Part shown: piece after piece, positions 63,794 to 64,000 of the stretch | How the letters are laid out: each line of letters opens with the position of its first letter | Position numbering within the stretch: position 1 is the stretch's first letter | Source of the DNA: Costus lasius | Taxonomy: Eukaryota > Streptophyta > Magnoliopsida > Zingiberales > Costaceae | DNA length: 64,000 nt | Direction of reading: 5' to 3' | Assembly (NCBI GenBank): GCA_027563935.2 | Contig: CM050447.1 | Coordinates: forward strand, 12,430,501 to 12,494,500 | Translations under genes and position numbers: made by a program | The notes under the pieces: model-generated | Seen by the model: only the letters and a program-made list of their open reading frames with translations | What the model was told of the DNA's origin: nothing | Database searches by the model: none

Positions 63794-64000
63794 GAAGCTG
63801 GTGGCGATGATGTAGAAAACAAGCTGAAATTTTCAAAAGGAAAAACACACAAGAAGAATGATTGCAGATGATTCATTGCGGTGCGTTCTCAAAGAATTTT
63901 CCACGCCATCATCTGAAACTTTCGCATATTTTCTTTCCAGTATCAATCAACTTCTCGTTACCCTAGAAAAGGTTGTTCAGGAAAGGAAAGGCAAATCCAT
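63794..64000. other. PPR gene upstream region
   Basis: 5' flank of the PPR gene on the minus strand. It includes the block (63866-63918) duplicated at 59527. No TATA box was identified. Confidence 0.5.

Overview
This window is nuclear DNA from a flowering plant. The evidence is GT-AG introns in most genes, a nuclear gene for the photosystem I subunit PsaN, an R2R3-MYB factor, a PLS-class PPR protein, and plant-type transposons. Several genes have very GC-rich first exons followed by AT-richer later exons (MAPKKK3-like, mutase-family gene, psaN). That gradient points to a monocot, probably a commelinid. I cannot name the species.

Layout, left to right. 1-4740 is a decayed Mutator-like (FAR1-type) transposon with a broken Ulp1-like protease, a 63-bp minisatellite and oppositely oriented GTTATACGAT motifs. 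4741-6305 holds a 131-bp MITE and unassigned sequence. 6306-6860 is the last exon of a tRNA guanosine-N2 methyltransferase (TRMT11-like). 8629-13249 is a complete ten-exon serine carboxypeptidase of the SCPL42 type. 14044-14280 is a small unknown protein behind a TATA box. 15942-21852 is a complete eleven-exon MAPKKK3-type kinase. 23196-26197 is the gamma-secretase subunit PEN-2 in two exons. 32325-33371 is a subgroup-21-like R2R3-MYB. 33.5-37.3 kb is a cluster of hAT and PIF/Harbinger-like elements, one nested in another, most with readable target duplications. 40753-42889 is an isocitrate lyase/PEP mutase superfamily enzyme in seven exons. 44357-46708 is psaN in three exons. 50346-51852 is a solo LTR. 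52165-53376 (minus) is an intronless U-box E3 ligase. 55259-58888 is a nearly pristine short LTR retrotransposon that encodes only Gag (TR-GAG type) and belongs to the same LTR family as the solo LTR. 60676-61064 (minus) is a broken, intron-bearing fragment of a plastid pyruvate dehydrogenase E2 gene. 62111-63793 (minus) is an intronless PPR gene.

The host genes are independent single-copy-style loci with unrelated jobs: tRNA modification, peptide hydrolysis, MAPK signalling, intramembrane proteolysis, transcription, organic-acid metabolism, photosynthesis, ubiquitination and organelle RNA processing. I see no operon-like or cluster logic. The most distinctive content is the mobile DNA: the Gag-only element whose gag frame runs into its own 3' LTR, its solo-LTR relative on the other side of the U-box gene, the MULE with divergent subterminal motif arrays, and the nested MITE cluster. 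I found no rRNA, tRNA or CRISPR features. All exon borders were read by eye from splice signals and protein continuity.
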